The notes under the pieces were generated by a model. The model saw only the letters and a list, made by a program, of their open reading frames with translations. It was not told the origin of the DNA and made no database searches. 64,000 nucleotides of DNA, from NCBI RefSeq assembly GCF_003268275.1, contig NZ_QLYR01000004.1:124001-188000 (forward strand), in the 5' to 3' direction. Each line of letters opens with the position of its first letter. The first letter of the stretch is position 1. This DNA comes from Hydrogeniiclostridium mannosilyticum (GTDB taxonomy: Bacteria > Bacillota > Clostridia > Oscillospirales > Acutalibacteraceae). Below are positions 16,489-24,051 of the stretch, piece after piece. The position numbers were made by a program, and so were the translations under genes.

Positions 16489-16526
16489 AAAATAGGCCCT
16501 CCGGTTTATACCGGAGGGCCTATTTT
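16489..16526 (-). terminator. Terminator after the GyrI-like gene
   Basis: A perfect 17-bp stem (16489-16505 with 16510-16526) with a 4-base loop and A/T runs on both sides, thus able to act in both directions. Confidence 0.88.
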
Positions 16527-16590
16527 TTACAATTCAAATGGTAACAGCACTGTGCCAGGGGCTGACGGCTATGCTGGGCGGGTTGAACGG

Positions 16591-17223
16591 TCAGGCCCTT
16601 TTAACCGGTTGGCGGATCACCGTTTTCAACCGTTCCGGAGCGCAGCGCCTGGGGTCGCTGAGATAGATTTCATGGTGGCGGCGGCAGCCGTCCAGGTCAA
16701 GCGCGCAGCCGTTTTCCACGGCAAACCGGCCCAGCGCGGCAATGGTGGCGGGCTCGTTGTCATAGGGGCCCAGGTGCATACACTGCACACAGAGGCCCTC
16801 CTCATAGGTAAAGTATTTTACAGCAGAAAAATCCTTTTTCTTTTTCTCCGCCGCCTCGTGTACGGCCCAGTCAAACACCTCCGGTGTGACAAAGTCCGGC
16901 AGGCGGATCATGGACACCCATTCAAAATTTTCCTTGCGCGTATAATCAATGCCGCTAACGCCCGGCTGACGCCAAAGCCCTTCCAGCGGCGGTACCACAT
17001 AGTCGAAGTAGCCCTCAATGGCACGGTTGCCCAGCTTGCTCATCTTAACGGTAAACGCCACGCCATACAGCAAGCCCAGGGCTTCTTGATAGGCGCCGCC
17101 CTCCACATTGGGGTCGCCCTTGCCCTGCACCGCCGCAAAACGCATTGCCGGGACCTCTACCAGCGCGGGCTTTTTGGGCGGCAGGTAAAGCCCCTTATAT
17201 TCCTTTTTATAATCGAACGCCAT
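16591..17223 (-). CDS. GyrI-like small-molecule-binding protein
   Basis: 210 residues of the GyrI-like/SOUL-type effector-binding family, in the stand-alone clostridial form that begins with MAFDYKKEYKGLYLPPKKPA and contains the VPAMRFAAVQGKGDPN strand characteristic of the fold. In related proteins this domain binds or hydrolyses amphipathic small molecules and may detoxify; no DNA-binding domain is attached. Alone on its transcript with a clear promoter and terminator. Confidence 0.85.
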   Translation of the reverse strand: MAFDYKKEYKGLYLPPKKPALVEVPAMRFAAVQGKGDPNVEGGAYQEALGLLYGVAFTVKMSKLGNRAIEGYFDYVVPPLEGLWRQPGVSGIDYTRKENFEWVSMIRLPDFVTPEVFDWAVHEAAEKKKKDFSAVKYFTYEEGLCVQCMHLGPYDNEPATIAALGRFAVENGCALDLDGCRRHHEIYLSDPRRCAPERLKTVIRQPVKRA

Positions 17224-17354
17224 TCTTTTCTCCTCACCTTTCCTTAGAAGCTTGCAGCCTTTTCTTGTGCCCGGGCCTAATGCGGGCCCGCTGGCGCAAA
17301 CGCATTGCCGCTCCGGGCGCCGCCGCTATTCACCCGGCGTTCCTGTGCGCTTTT

Positions 17355-17383
17355 ATTTTAGCACAGCAGCGGGGAATTGTCAC
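17355..17383 (-). promoter_or_regulatory. Promoter of the GyrI-like gene
   Basis: Minus strand GTGACA (17378-17383), 17-base spacer, TAAAAT (17355-17360). Confidence 0.65.
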
Positions 17384-17388
17384 GGCGC

Positions 17389-17433
17389 CCCTTGCGCCTG
17401 CATGGGCCCTTGCACCCGCGTGGGCCCTTGCGC
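17389..17433. repeat. Short 18-bp tandem repeat, about 2.5 copies
   Basis: CCCTTGCGCCTGCATGGG is followed by CCCTTGCACCCGCGTGGG and then CCCTTGCGC. The array lies between the divergent GyrI-like and gntR promoters; no function is evident. Confidence 0.7.
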
Positions 17434-17454
17434 TTTAAAAATAGAAAATGGGGA

Positions 17455-17515
17455 TTGACAGCGCCGCCGGTTTCTGTTAAACTATAGCCATGCTAGTTCG
17501 CTACTTATGTAACTA
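17455..17515 (+). promoter_or_regulatory. gntR-ABC operon promoter with TAGTT/AACTA inverted repeat
   Basis: TTGACA (17455-17460), 17-base spacer, TAAACT (17478-17483). Just downstream TAGTT (17494-17498) and AACTA (17511-17515) form an inverted repeat, a plausible autoregulatory site for the GntR protein encoded next. Confidence 0.65.
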
Positions 17516-17542
17516 ACTAATTAAGAAAGGAGGCCTCCGCTA

Positions 17543-17929
17543 ATGAAGATTAACCCAAGCAGTGAAAAACCAATCTTCATGCAAATCGCCGGGCAGCTGG
17601 AAGATTCCATTTTTACCGGCGTGTTTCAGGAGGAGCAGCAAATCCCCTCCACCAATGAAATCTCCGTTTTATTCAACATTAACCCCCACACCGTACTCAA
17701 GGGGATGAACATGCTTGTTGACGAGGACATTATTTATAAGAAAAGGGGCCTGGGTATGTTTGTAAAAACAGGCGCGGTGGAGAAAATCCGCGCCAAGCGC
17801 AAAAACCAGTTTTACGACCAGTACATTGCCGCGCTTATCAGCGAGGCAAATAAACTGCAAATGACAAAGGAGCAAATTATTCAATTGATTGAAAGAGGGT
17901 ATGAAGATGGACGCGATTCAGATCAGTAA
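17543..17929 (+). CDS. GntR-family regulator, YtrA type
   Basis: 128 residues. Winged helix at the N-terminus (about 10-75: PIFMQIAGQLEDSIFTGVFQ, then NPHTVLKGMNMLVDEDIIYK) and a short helical C-terminal dimerisation tail (about 85-128) without a large ligand domain, the mark of the YtrA subfamily. These repress adjacent ABC exporter operons. GGAGG lies upstream of ATG 17543. Its 3' end overlaps the ABC ATPase gene by 23 bases. Confidence 0.93.
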   Translation: MKINPSSEKPIFMQIAGQLEDSIFTGVFQEEQQIPSTNEISVLFNINPHTVLKGMNMLVDEDIIYKKRGLGMFVKTGAVEKIRAKRKNQFYDQYIAALISEANKLQMTKEQIIQLIERGYEDGRDSDQ

Positions 17930-18779
17930 CGTCACCAAGCGTTACCGCGACACCCTTGCGCTGGAGGGCATTTCCTTCCGCTTTGAGGCTGGTAGAATCT
18001 ATGGCCTGCTGGGGCGCAACGGCGCGGGAAAATCCACGCTTATCAATATTATTGCCAACCGGATATTTGCCACGGACGGCTGTGTCACCATCGATGGCGA
18101 ACCGGTGTGTGAAAACGATCGGGTACAGGAAAAGCTCTACTGCATGAGCGAGGCCGACCTTTACCCGGCGGGTATGCGGGTGAAGGATATTTTTAAATGG
18201 ACCGGCAGCTTTTACGGCTGTTTTGACCTGGAAAAGGCCCATAAATTGGCCGAGGCCTATGAGCTGAACGTCAACAAAAAGGTCCGTGCCCTTTCTACAG
18301 GCTACAAGTCTATTTTCAAGCTGATTACCGCCCTTTGCCTCGACGTCCCCTACGTCATTTTCGACGAGCCCGTGCTGGGCCTCGATGCCAACCACCGCGA
18401 GCTCTTTTACAGGCTGCTGCTGGAAAGCTACCAGGAAAAGCCGCGCACCATCATCATTGCCACCCACCTCATTGAGGAGGTCGCCAACCTCATTGAAGAG
18501 GTCGTCATCATCGACCGGGGGCGCATTTTATTGCAGGATTCCGTAGAGCGCCTGATGGCCACGGGCTACAGCATCGCCGGCAGCCAGGCGGACGTGGACA
18601 CCTACTGCGCCGGGGAGCAGGTGTTTGGCTGCGACCTGCTGGGCGGCATGAAAATTGCCTACCTCATGGGCGGGGTCCGGGAGGAAAAGCTCCACGCCGG
18701 CCTGCACGTCTCCGCCATGAACCTGCAAAAGCTCTTTGTAAAGCTTACCGAAAAGGAGGTCTCTTCCCATGAAGCTTAA
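17907..18779 (+). CDS. ABC transporter ATP-binding protein
   Basis: 290 residues. Walker A GRNGAGKST, signature region RALSTGYKSIFKL (a variant of LSGGQ seen in YtrB-type proteins), Walker B YVIFDEP with the D-loop VLGLDA, and the switch His in IIIATHLIEE. About 60 C-terminal residues follow the ATPase core. ATG 17907 has AGAGGG seven bases upstream; ATG 17901 is an alternative. It pairs with the following permease to form a probable exporter or stress-response pump, cargo unknown. Confidence 0.93.
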   Translation: MDAIQISNVTKRYRDTLALEGISFRFEAGRIYGLLGRNGAGKSTLINIIANRIFATDGCVTIDGEPVCENDRVQEKLYCMSEADLYPAGMRVKDIFKWTGSFYGCFDLEKAHKLAEAYELNVNKKVRALSTGYKSIFKLITALCLDVPYVIFDEPVLGLDANHRELFYRLLLESYQEKPRTIIIATHLIEEVANLIEEVVIIDRGRILLQDSVERLMATGYSIAGSQADVDTYCAGEQVFGCDLLGGMKIAYLMGGVREEKLHAGLHVSAMNLQKLFVKLTEKEVSSHEA

Positions 18780-19485
18780 CGCCATGATACGCTACCAATG
18801 CCGTTCCGCCGTAAAGCCGCTGTGCATCTTCTACGGCATCCTCTACAGCCTTATGCTGTTCGGCGTCATCCTCGCCGGTATTGCCGGCGGCGGAGACATA
18901 TCCACAAACGGTGCGGAGCTTAGCTGCTTTGTCTACCTGTGCTTCTTCGGCAGCCTGAGCTTCAGCGAGGATTTCAAATACTTTCTGCAAAACGGCTTTA
19001 CACGCCGGCGCATTTACGCCAGTACACTCTGCACGTTCGCCCTCGTCTCTTTCTTCATGAGCGTGTTTGACACACTCATGTCCACACTGCTGGGCCTGAG
19101 CGGCAGCTACGTTTCCCTCTTTACCACGCTTTACGGCGGCGGGCAAAACATACTGGCCCATTGGCTGTGGATGCTGCTCGCCTATCTGTTCTTTTGCGGC
19201 ATTTCTTTTGCGGCGGCGGTGCTGAAAAACCGTATTGGCAAAACGCTTTTTATTCTTCTGCTCATCACGCTGGGCATTCTGCTCTTTGTCCTGCTGCCAA
19301 TCCTTGCCGTCAACGTCCTTCCGGCAGAGGTTACCAGCGGCCTTTTCCATTTCTTTGCCAGGCTGCTGGGCTTCGGGCCCAACCGCACCCTGCAGCTCTG
19401 GGCGCCCATGCTGACCTTTCTGGCTGCCACCGCCGTTTTCTCCGGCTTTTCCTACCTGCTTATGCGCAGGGCGGAATTAAAATAA
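18769..19485 (+). CDS. ABC transporter permease (six-helix)
   Basis: 238 residues with six hydrophobic helices, matching an ABC-2-type exporter subunit. It overlaps the ATPase gene by 11 bases. Short basic loop NGFTRRRIYASTLCTF is typical of ABC-2 permeases of YtrC type. Because it stands alone with one ATPase, homodimeric function is likely. Confidence 0.85.
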   Translation: MKLNAMIRYQCRSAVKPLCIFYGILYSLMLFGVILAGIAGGGDISTNGAELSCFVYLCFFGSLSFSEDFKYFLQNGFTRRRIYASTLCTFALVSFFMSVFDTLMSTLLGLSGSYVSLFTTLYGGGQNILAHWLWMLLAYLFFCGISFAAAVLKNRIGKTLFILLLITLGILLFVLLPILAVNVLPAEVTSGLFHFFARLLGFGPNRTLQLWAPMLTFLAATAVFSGFSYLLMRRAELK

Positions 19486-19500
19486 AACCATATCGCTATG

Positions 19501-19533
19501 TACCGGCGCGGGCTTGCCCGCCCGGTATTTTTT
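19501..19533 (+). terminator. Terminator of the gntR-ABC operon
   Basis: TACCGG (19501-19506) pairs with CCGGTA (19522-19527), inner GCGGG with CCCGC, followed by six T. Confidence 0.85.
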
Positions 19534-19703
19534 ACCCCTGCCCGGCCCGGGCCCGTTCATTTTAACGGAGAAAAGCCCGCTCCGGGAGCGCCGCGCCCAG
19601 CAGCCTGAGAAGGCCCGGTATCCACCTATATATATTAGAAAAGGGCGGCAGCCATCCGGTCCTTGATTAAACAAGCACAGGCGCCGGTTTAGGCATAACA
19701 AAC

Positions 19704-19738
19704 AAACTCCCGGGCTGTCTGGAACAGCCTGGGAGTTT
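19704..19738 (-). terminator. Terminator of the bioY-DUF1284 operon
   Basis: AAACTCCC pairs with GGGAGTTT and GGCTGT with ACAGCC around CTGGA; it lies just past the DUF1284 stop. Confidence 0.8.
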
Positions 19739-19743
19739 TAAGC

Positions 19744-20169
19744 TTATTTTTGATTACCAGGGCTCTTCGGCAGCAGCCCGCGCCTTGCCGCCACCGCGTC
19801 GCACAGGCCGCTCCATTGGCAGTCGCCGCACACGGCGTGCCGCCGCCCTGCGAACACAATCTCTGTCCGCACCCTTGCGCTGAAATCCAGCCAGGGAAGC
19901 TCCTCCCCGGCATGAAGCCTGCAAAGCGCCAATACCCGCCGGTCGTAATTAGACGCCTTTTCCTTATCCGTACACACGCCCTCCCGGTTGTTCGGGCAGC
20001 AGCCGCACAGCTCGTCCGCGCCTTCCGCCAACCGGATAACCGGGTTTTGCCTCAGCTGTGCCAAAACATCCGCCATATGCCTCACAAAGCCGCCGCTGTA
20101 GCCCTTTCCCTCAAAGAAAAGGCTGCATAGGCCGTGGTGCGGCCTGATCTCATACCGCATCGCGCGCAT
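19744..20169 (-). CDS. DUF1284 cysteine-rich protein
   Basis: 141 residues. Family start IRPHHGLCSLFFEGKGYS and the cysteine pattern ELCGCCPNNREGVC, later LCRLHAGEE, CGDCQW and GLC, suggesting an iron-sulfur or zinc site. DUF1284 has no established function. Start at 20169 or at the second ATG (20160), which matches the family start better. It follows bioY by only 5 bases and should be co-transcribed. Confidence 0.88.
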   Translation of the reverse strand: MRAMRYEIRPHHGLCSLFFEGKGYSGGFVRHMADVLAQLRQNPVIRLAEGADELCGCCPNNREGVCTDKEKASNYDRRVLALCRLHAGEELPWLDFSARVRTEIVFAGRRHAVCGDCQWSGLCDAVAARRGLLPKSPGNQK

Positions 20170-20174
20170 GCCGG

Positions 20175-20729
20175 TTACAGCGCATGCTCACGGTCCAGCT
20201 TCAGCAGCTTTGCCACGCGCCGGCTGATAACCGCGGCCAGCACCAGCTTGGCGGCATCCGGAATAATAAAAGGCACCACGCACATGCTCATCACGCTGAT
20301 AAAGCCGCCAAAGCCCACGTTGGACGTATAGAGGAACATGAACCACAGCGTACCAAAAAAGTAGCACACCAGCATCCCCAGGCCCTCAAACAGCATAAAG
20401 CGCCCCGTGTTTTTCTTCCAGATGGGTTCCGTCAGCCACATGGTCAGCGCAGAGAATAAAAAGCCGATAATATAGCCGCCGGTATTTCCGAACAGGATTC
20501 CCACGCCGCCGCTGAAGCCGGCAAACACAGGCAGGCCAACTGCGCCCATGAGGATATAAATACCGATGGCGACAGTCGCCGAACGGCCGCCCAGCAGGCC
20601 GATGGTCACGAAAACCGCAAAGGTCTGCATCGTAAAGGGAATGGCAAAGGGAATGGAGATCCACGAGCAGACAGCCATCAGGGCTACGCATGCGGCAATC
20701 CCGGTCAGCTTTTTGGTGTTCATATGCAT
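20175..20729 (-). CDS. bioY: Biotin transporter S-component BioY
   Basis: 184 residues, six helices, with the conserved A-x-x-x-A-like start (LTGIAACVALMAVCSWISIP), PFTMQTFAVFVTIGLLGG and VFAGFSGGVGILFGNTGGYIIG. It is the substrate-binding part of an ECF-type biotin importer; the energising EcfAAT module is not in the window. Biotin uptake fits a biotin auxotroph. AGGAG is nine bases upstream of ATG 20729. Confidence 0.95.
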   Translation of the reverse strand: MHMNTKKLTGIAACVALMAVCSWISIPFAIPFTMQTFAVFVTIGLLGGRSATVAIGIYILMGAVGLPVFAGFSGGVGILFGNTGGYIIGFLFSALTMWLTEPIWKKNTGRFMLFEGLGMLVCYFFGTLWFMFLYTSNVGFGGFISVMSMCVVPFIIPDAAKLVLAAVISRRVAKLLKLDREHAL

Positions 20730-20761
20730 GGTACAGCACTCCTTTTATTTGATCTGGATTT

Positions 20762-20790
20762 ATCATATAACAATCCCGGAAATCTGTCAA
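20762..20790 (-). promoter_or_regulatory. Promoter of bioY
   Basis: Minus strand TTGACA (20785-20790), 17-base spacer, TATGAT (20762-20767). I see no convincing BirA or BioR palindrome. Confidence 0.75.
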
Positions 20791-21042
20791 TAAAGGCCCA
20801 TTCAAGGCGTTCCCGTCTTTCCGGCAGCGGCATAGCCGTTTTCCTAAAGGGGAACCAAAACCGCCGTACAGCAAGCTGCGGCCCGGAACTGTTTTTATTT
20901 TGTCTCTCGCTGTCCTGCTCGATCCGTCAAAAAAGATTACGCGCCTTGGTAAAATTGCCTGCTGTAAATTTATTTTAAAATTTAGTGAATTATTTACACA
21001 TCTCGTATTAAGATTTAAGCGAAAAAATAATTTAAAAAGCAC

Positions 21043-21071
21043 TTGAAAAATATAAAAAACTGGAATATAAT
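21043..21071 (+). promoter_or_regulatory. Promoter upstream of the vWA surface protein
   Basis: TTGAAA (21043-21048), 17-base spacer, TATAAT (21066-21071). The surrounding 400 bases (20791-21180) are AT-rich and otherwise gene-free. Confidence 0.7.
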
Positions 21072-21129
21072 GGAAATTAACAGGTATTGTTTTTAAGTAT
21101 ACTTATAGTTATGAATAGTTTTATGGCTA

Positions 21130-21157
21130 AAAGTCCCCTTTTTAGGGGGCTTTTTTT
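21130..21157 (+). terminator. Terminator in the leader of the vWA gene (possible attenuator)
   Basis: AAGTCCCC and GGGGGCTT pair (one G-U) and seven T follow. It lies about 50 bases after the promoter start point and 110 bases before the gene, with no other gene in front. Confidence 0.7.
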
Positions 21158-21186
21158 ATTTTTCCCTTCCATAAATTGATGTGACT

Positions 21187-21200
21187 AAAAGTATACTTTT
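21187..21200. promoter_or_regulatory. Palindrome AAAAGTATACTTTT, second copy of AAGTATACTT
   Basis: A perfect 14-bp palindrome; its core AAGTATACTT also occurs at 21095-21104 between the promoter and the terminator hairpin. Two copies around the leader suggest an operator, regulator unknown. Confidence 0.45.
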
Positions 21201-21265
21201 AAACCGCATTACCATGTCGGAATTTCTACTCATATTAGAAGCATCAATTGTGGAAGGTGAAAAGT

Positions 21266-22801
21266 ATGAAACGAAAGAAAACGCTGAACAAACTGGCAGC
21301 GTTGCTGCTGTCCGCTGTCATGGCGCTGTCGTTGAACACAGCTGTACTGGCAGCAGAAACCAACCGTCATGCCGCTATTGATAAAACGGCGGCGGAGCTG
21401 AAAGACGGCCGTACAGATGTTACCCTGGCTATTGGCGCCGGCTCGGAGAAGACCAGCTCCGACGTCGTCTTTGTACTGGACAAGTCCACCAGCGTAGAGG
21501 TCAAGGATGCCGCGCTCGCTATGCTGGACGAGCTAATGACGCGGGCCGGCGAAAACCGCATCAAGGTCGGCGTAGTCGAATTTAACAAAACCGCTGACAA
21601 CGAGGGCTTCGTCCTGCCGCTGACCAGCTTGAACCCCGATAGCTATGCCCAGGTTGAAGCCATCTTTAAAAACGAGCTGAAGAGCGGCACCAACATCGAT
21701 GCCGGCATAAGGGCGGGCGCCGCTATGTTGGCCGCCGACACCTCCGTTGACAACAGCAGCAAGCACCTGGTGCTGGTTACGGACGGCGTCACCTATATGT
21801 GGGGCGACACCCCCACCACCGTTTTCAACGAGGTAAGCCCGGATAATATTTCCAGGATTTGGTCTTCTCCCTCTGTGTGCGGATTTTACCCCATTGGCAA
21901 GGACGCCGCTCCATACGCCAACGCCGGCCAATGGATGGCTGACAATGCCGCCGCACTGGAAAAGGTTATTGAGAACTATCAGCAGCCCTACGGCGAATAC
22001 CAGGAAGGCGCCCCCTATATTACCTTAGGCAGTCCCTATACCTGCTGCGATGCCGCAATTTACATGGCCGGAAAAGCCTGGCAGAACGCCGTAGATGCAG
22101 GCTACCAATGCTATGCCTATGCAGACCCCCGCTATGCGGACGAATACCCGTGGGCGCCGGGCTTTATCAGCAGTCTCTGCACTATCGGCGGCGTCTCCGG
22201 CATGGTTCCGGCAGACACCGCGGGCATGTTCGACCAGGTCAAGAGCCGTATACTCTACACCATTCAAAACGGTATGGTCACCGATGTGATTGGCAGCAGC
22301 TTTGACCTGGACAGCCTTTCTTCCCTGCGTATGTCCGTGGGGGATACGGCTTTGACTGGCACGGTAGATGAAGCCGCCGGTACCGTGGTATTTACAAACG
22401 GCGGGGACCGCTATACCGTGACCTGCACTAAGGACGAAAGCGGACAGGAAGTCCTTGCCTGGGCCATAGACGCCCCGGTTGTTTCCGGCGTGCCTATTTC
22501 ACTCACTTACACCCTGAAGCTGTCTGAAAAAGAGACTGAGCCTGGCACGTATACAGTTCCTACCAACGAAAGCGCTGTTCTGGATTACACCAGCACAGAC
22601 GGTGAAAAGGGCCGGGAGGTCTTCCCTGTGCCTACCGTAAGCTATACAGTAGCCGGCGGCGAGGCAAGCGGCGCCCCGGAGAACCCCTCCAATCCTGAAA
22701 CCGGCAGCGGTAGCCCGCTCCTCTGGGGCCTGCTTGTAATACTGGTCTTCAGCGGTTCCTGCGGCGCCATCTTCTTCCTCGGGAAAAAGAAGCCGGCATA
22801 A
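21266..22801 (+). CDS. Sortase-anchored vWA-domain surface protein
   Basis: 511 residues. Signal peptide (MKRKKTLNKL, then hydrophobic to AVLAAE), von Willebrand A domain about 65-330 with the MIDAS residues DKSTS (72-76), Thr in SGTNIDAG and Asp in VTDGVTY, a beta-rich stalk (350-460), and a C-terminal sorting signal NPETG followed by a hydrophobic helix and KKKPA. NPXTG-type signals are recognised by particular sortases; none is encoded here. It resembles pilus-tip adhesins. ATG 21266 follows GGAAGGTG; a GTG-started extension to 21248 adds no signal. Confidence 0.9.
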   Translation: MKRKKTLNKLAALLLSAVMALSLNTAVLAAETNRHAAIDKTAAELKDGRTDVTLAIGAGSEKTSSDVVFVLDKSTSVEVKDAALAMLDELMTRAGENRIKVGVVEFNKTADNEGFVLPLTSLNPDSYAQVEAIFKNELKSGTNIDAGIRAGAAMLAADTSVDNSSKHLVLVTDGVTYMWGDTPTTVFNEVSPDNISRIWSSPSVCGFYPIGKDAAPYANAGQWMADNAAALEKVIENYQQPYGEYQEGAPYITLGSPYTCCDAAIYMAGKAWQNAVDAGYQCYAYADPRYADEYPWAPGFISSLCTIGGVSGMVPADTAGMFDQVKSRILYTIQNGMVTDVIGSSFDLDSLSSLRMSVGDTALTGTVDEAAGTVVFTNGGDRYTVTCTKDESGQEVLAWAIDAPVVSGVPISLTYTLKLSEKETEPGTYTVPTNESAVLDYTSTDGEKGREVFPVPTVSYTVAGGEASGAPENPSNPETGSGSPLLWGLLVILVFSGSCGAIFFLGKKKPA

Positions 22802-22871
22802 CCCCAGCGCCCGCCGGCAGGCCTGTACACCGGCAGAGGCATCGTCTCGTTTACAAGTTCTAACCTTCTCA

Positions 22872-22904
22872 ATCCCCCAACGGAAGCTTTTTCCGTTGGG
22901 GGAT
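22872..22904 (+). terminator. Terminator after the vWA gene
   Basis: Perfect 14-bp stem (22872-22885 with 22891-22904), modest T content after it. Confidence 0.75.
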
Positions 22905-22958
22905 CTTTATTGCCGCTTTCATGTGCAGGCCCTTGATGATACTCGGTAAATAAAAAGC

Positions 22959-23004
22959 TTCAGAAGCCCCTGTGCCGTTCTTCATTGACACAGGGGCTTC
23001 TGAA
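22959..23004 (-). terminator. Terminator after the FakA-C-like gene
   Basis: Perfect 16-bp inverted repeat (22959-22974 with 22989-23004); TTTTTA follows on the minus strand. Confidence 0.8.
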
Positions 23005-23046
23005 AAAAGCAGCCAGTCTCCCGGCATTCTGTTCTCAAAGTGCTTC

Positions 23047-23298
23047 CTACCCTTTCAGGCCCTCCTCCTGCCGCTGCATGTTTTCCACGACTACATCGTA
23101 AATTTCCCCCAGTGAGGCGCAATACTCCAGCACCTTCCAAGGGACATTGGTGTGAAAGTGCAGCTTGAGCAGGTTTTCATCGCCCACGGCAAGCAGGCAA
23201 TCGCCCGGAATATTGGCGGTAATATAATCATGCACCGCATCCTCCGAGAGGCTTTCCCCCTCCAGCAGCAGCTGTGTGTCAAATTTGTACTCCAGCAT
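23047..23298 (-). CDS. Stand-alone 83-residue FakA C-domain-like protein
   Basis: The 83 residues align over their whole length with one segment of the fatty-acid kinase FakA / DAK-phosphatase family: an N-terminal YKFDTQLLLEGE, then CLLAVGDENLLKLHFHTNVP and PWKVLEYCASLGEI with VENMQRQ at the end. The kinase nucleotide-binding domain is missing. Similar small proteins exist in Clostridia as 'kinase to dihydroxyacetone kinase' by my recollection. ATG 23298 has AAGGAG eight bases upstream. It follows the flavodoxin gene by 47 bases. Confidence 0.82.
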   Translation of the reverse strand: MLEYKFDTQLLLEGESLSEDAVHDYITANIPGDCLLAVGDENLLKLHFHTNVPWKVLEYCASLGEIYDVVVENMQRQEEGLKG

Positions 23299-23345
23299 CT
23301 TAGCAACTCCTTCTGTTCTGAAAATTCTTTCATCTCTCTGCCTTG

Positions 23346-23963
23346 TCAGCGGATAAAATTCGTCGGCGTGACCGGCTCCGGCCGCGGAGTTTCGACCCCG
23401 GCCCGGCGTCCGGCCTCCAGGCAGCGCAGCGTCCAGGCCATATTGCGCGCCAGGGTCCGCATCGTTTGCAGCCCCTCCAGGTCCTGCTCCACATCCTCGG
23501 GGACAGCGCCATGCACCTGGTTCCAATACTGTGAACCGACCACCAGCATATTCAGCATAAGGTAGTGCTGGTTCAGCTCCGCAAAGGCCATGGTAGCGCC
23601 GCCGCGCCGGCATGAAACCACCGTTGCCGCCGGCTTATACATCAGCTTTCTCCCATGCGCATAAAAAAGCCGGTTCATAAAGGACACCAGCGCGCCGCTT
23701 GCACCTGAATAATAGACCGGCGTGCCAAAGACAAAGCCGTCCGCCGTCTCCGCAAGCCGGGCAAACACATTCACCCGGTCGTCAAAAACACAACGGCCCA
23801 GCCCGGCGCACCGGTTACAGGCGATGCACGGCTGCATGCTCTTACCCAGCCAGAAGATCTCCGCCTCAGCATCCTCCCGGGCAAACTGCGCCTGCAGCTC
23901 CTCCAGCGCACGGTTGGTGCAGCCCTGTTCGTGGGGGCTGCCGTTCACTAATAATACCTTCAT
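23346..23963 (-). CDS. Flavodoxin-like NAD(P)H-dependent FMN oxidoreductase
   Basis: 205 residues. FMN phosphate loop GSPHEQGCTNRA, the cysteine motif CIACNRCAGLGRC characteristic of the iron-sulfur-flavoprotein-like subgroup, and FGTPVYYSGASGALVSFMNR for flavin ring binding. Probably reduces quinones, nitro compounds or an unknown acceptor. Co-transcribed with the FakA-C-like gene. Confidence 0.9.
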   Translation of the reverse strand: MKVLLVNGSPHEQGCTNRALEELQAQFAREDAEAEIFWLGKSMQPCIACNRCAGLGRCVFDDRVNVFARLAETADGFVFGTPVYYSGASGALVSFMNRLFYAHGRKLMYKPAATVVSCRRGGATMAFAELNQHYLMLNMLVVGSQYWNQVHGAVPEDVEQDLEGLQTMRTLARNMAWTLRCLEAGRRAGVETPRPEPVTPTNFIR

Positions 23964-24051
23964 TTTTTACACCTCCATGTAGTCGTCCAATGCCCCGCTC
24001 AGAGCGGGGGTCCCGGCGCGAGGCATACCCCCGGCGGACGCCCGAAAGCGT

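Noticed and set aside
23993-24009. CCCCGCTC-A-GAGCGGGG palindrome as a terminator of the MATE gene
   Set aside because: No T tract on either strand; it may be chance in GC-rich DNA.
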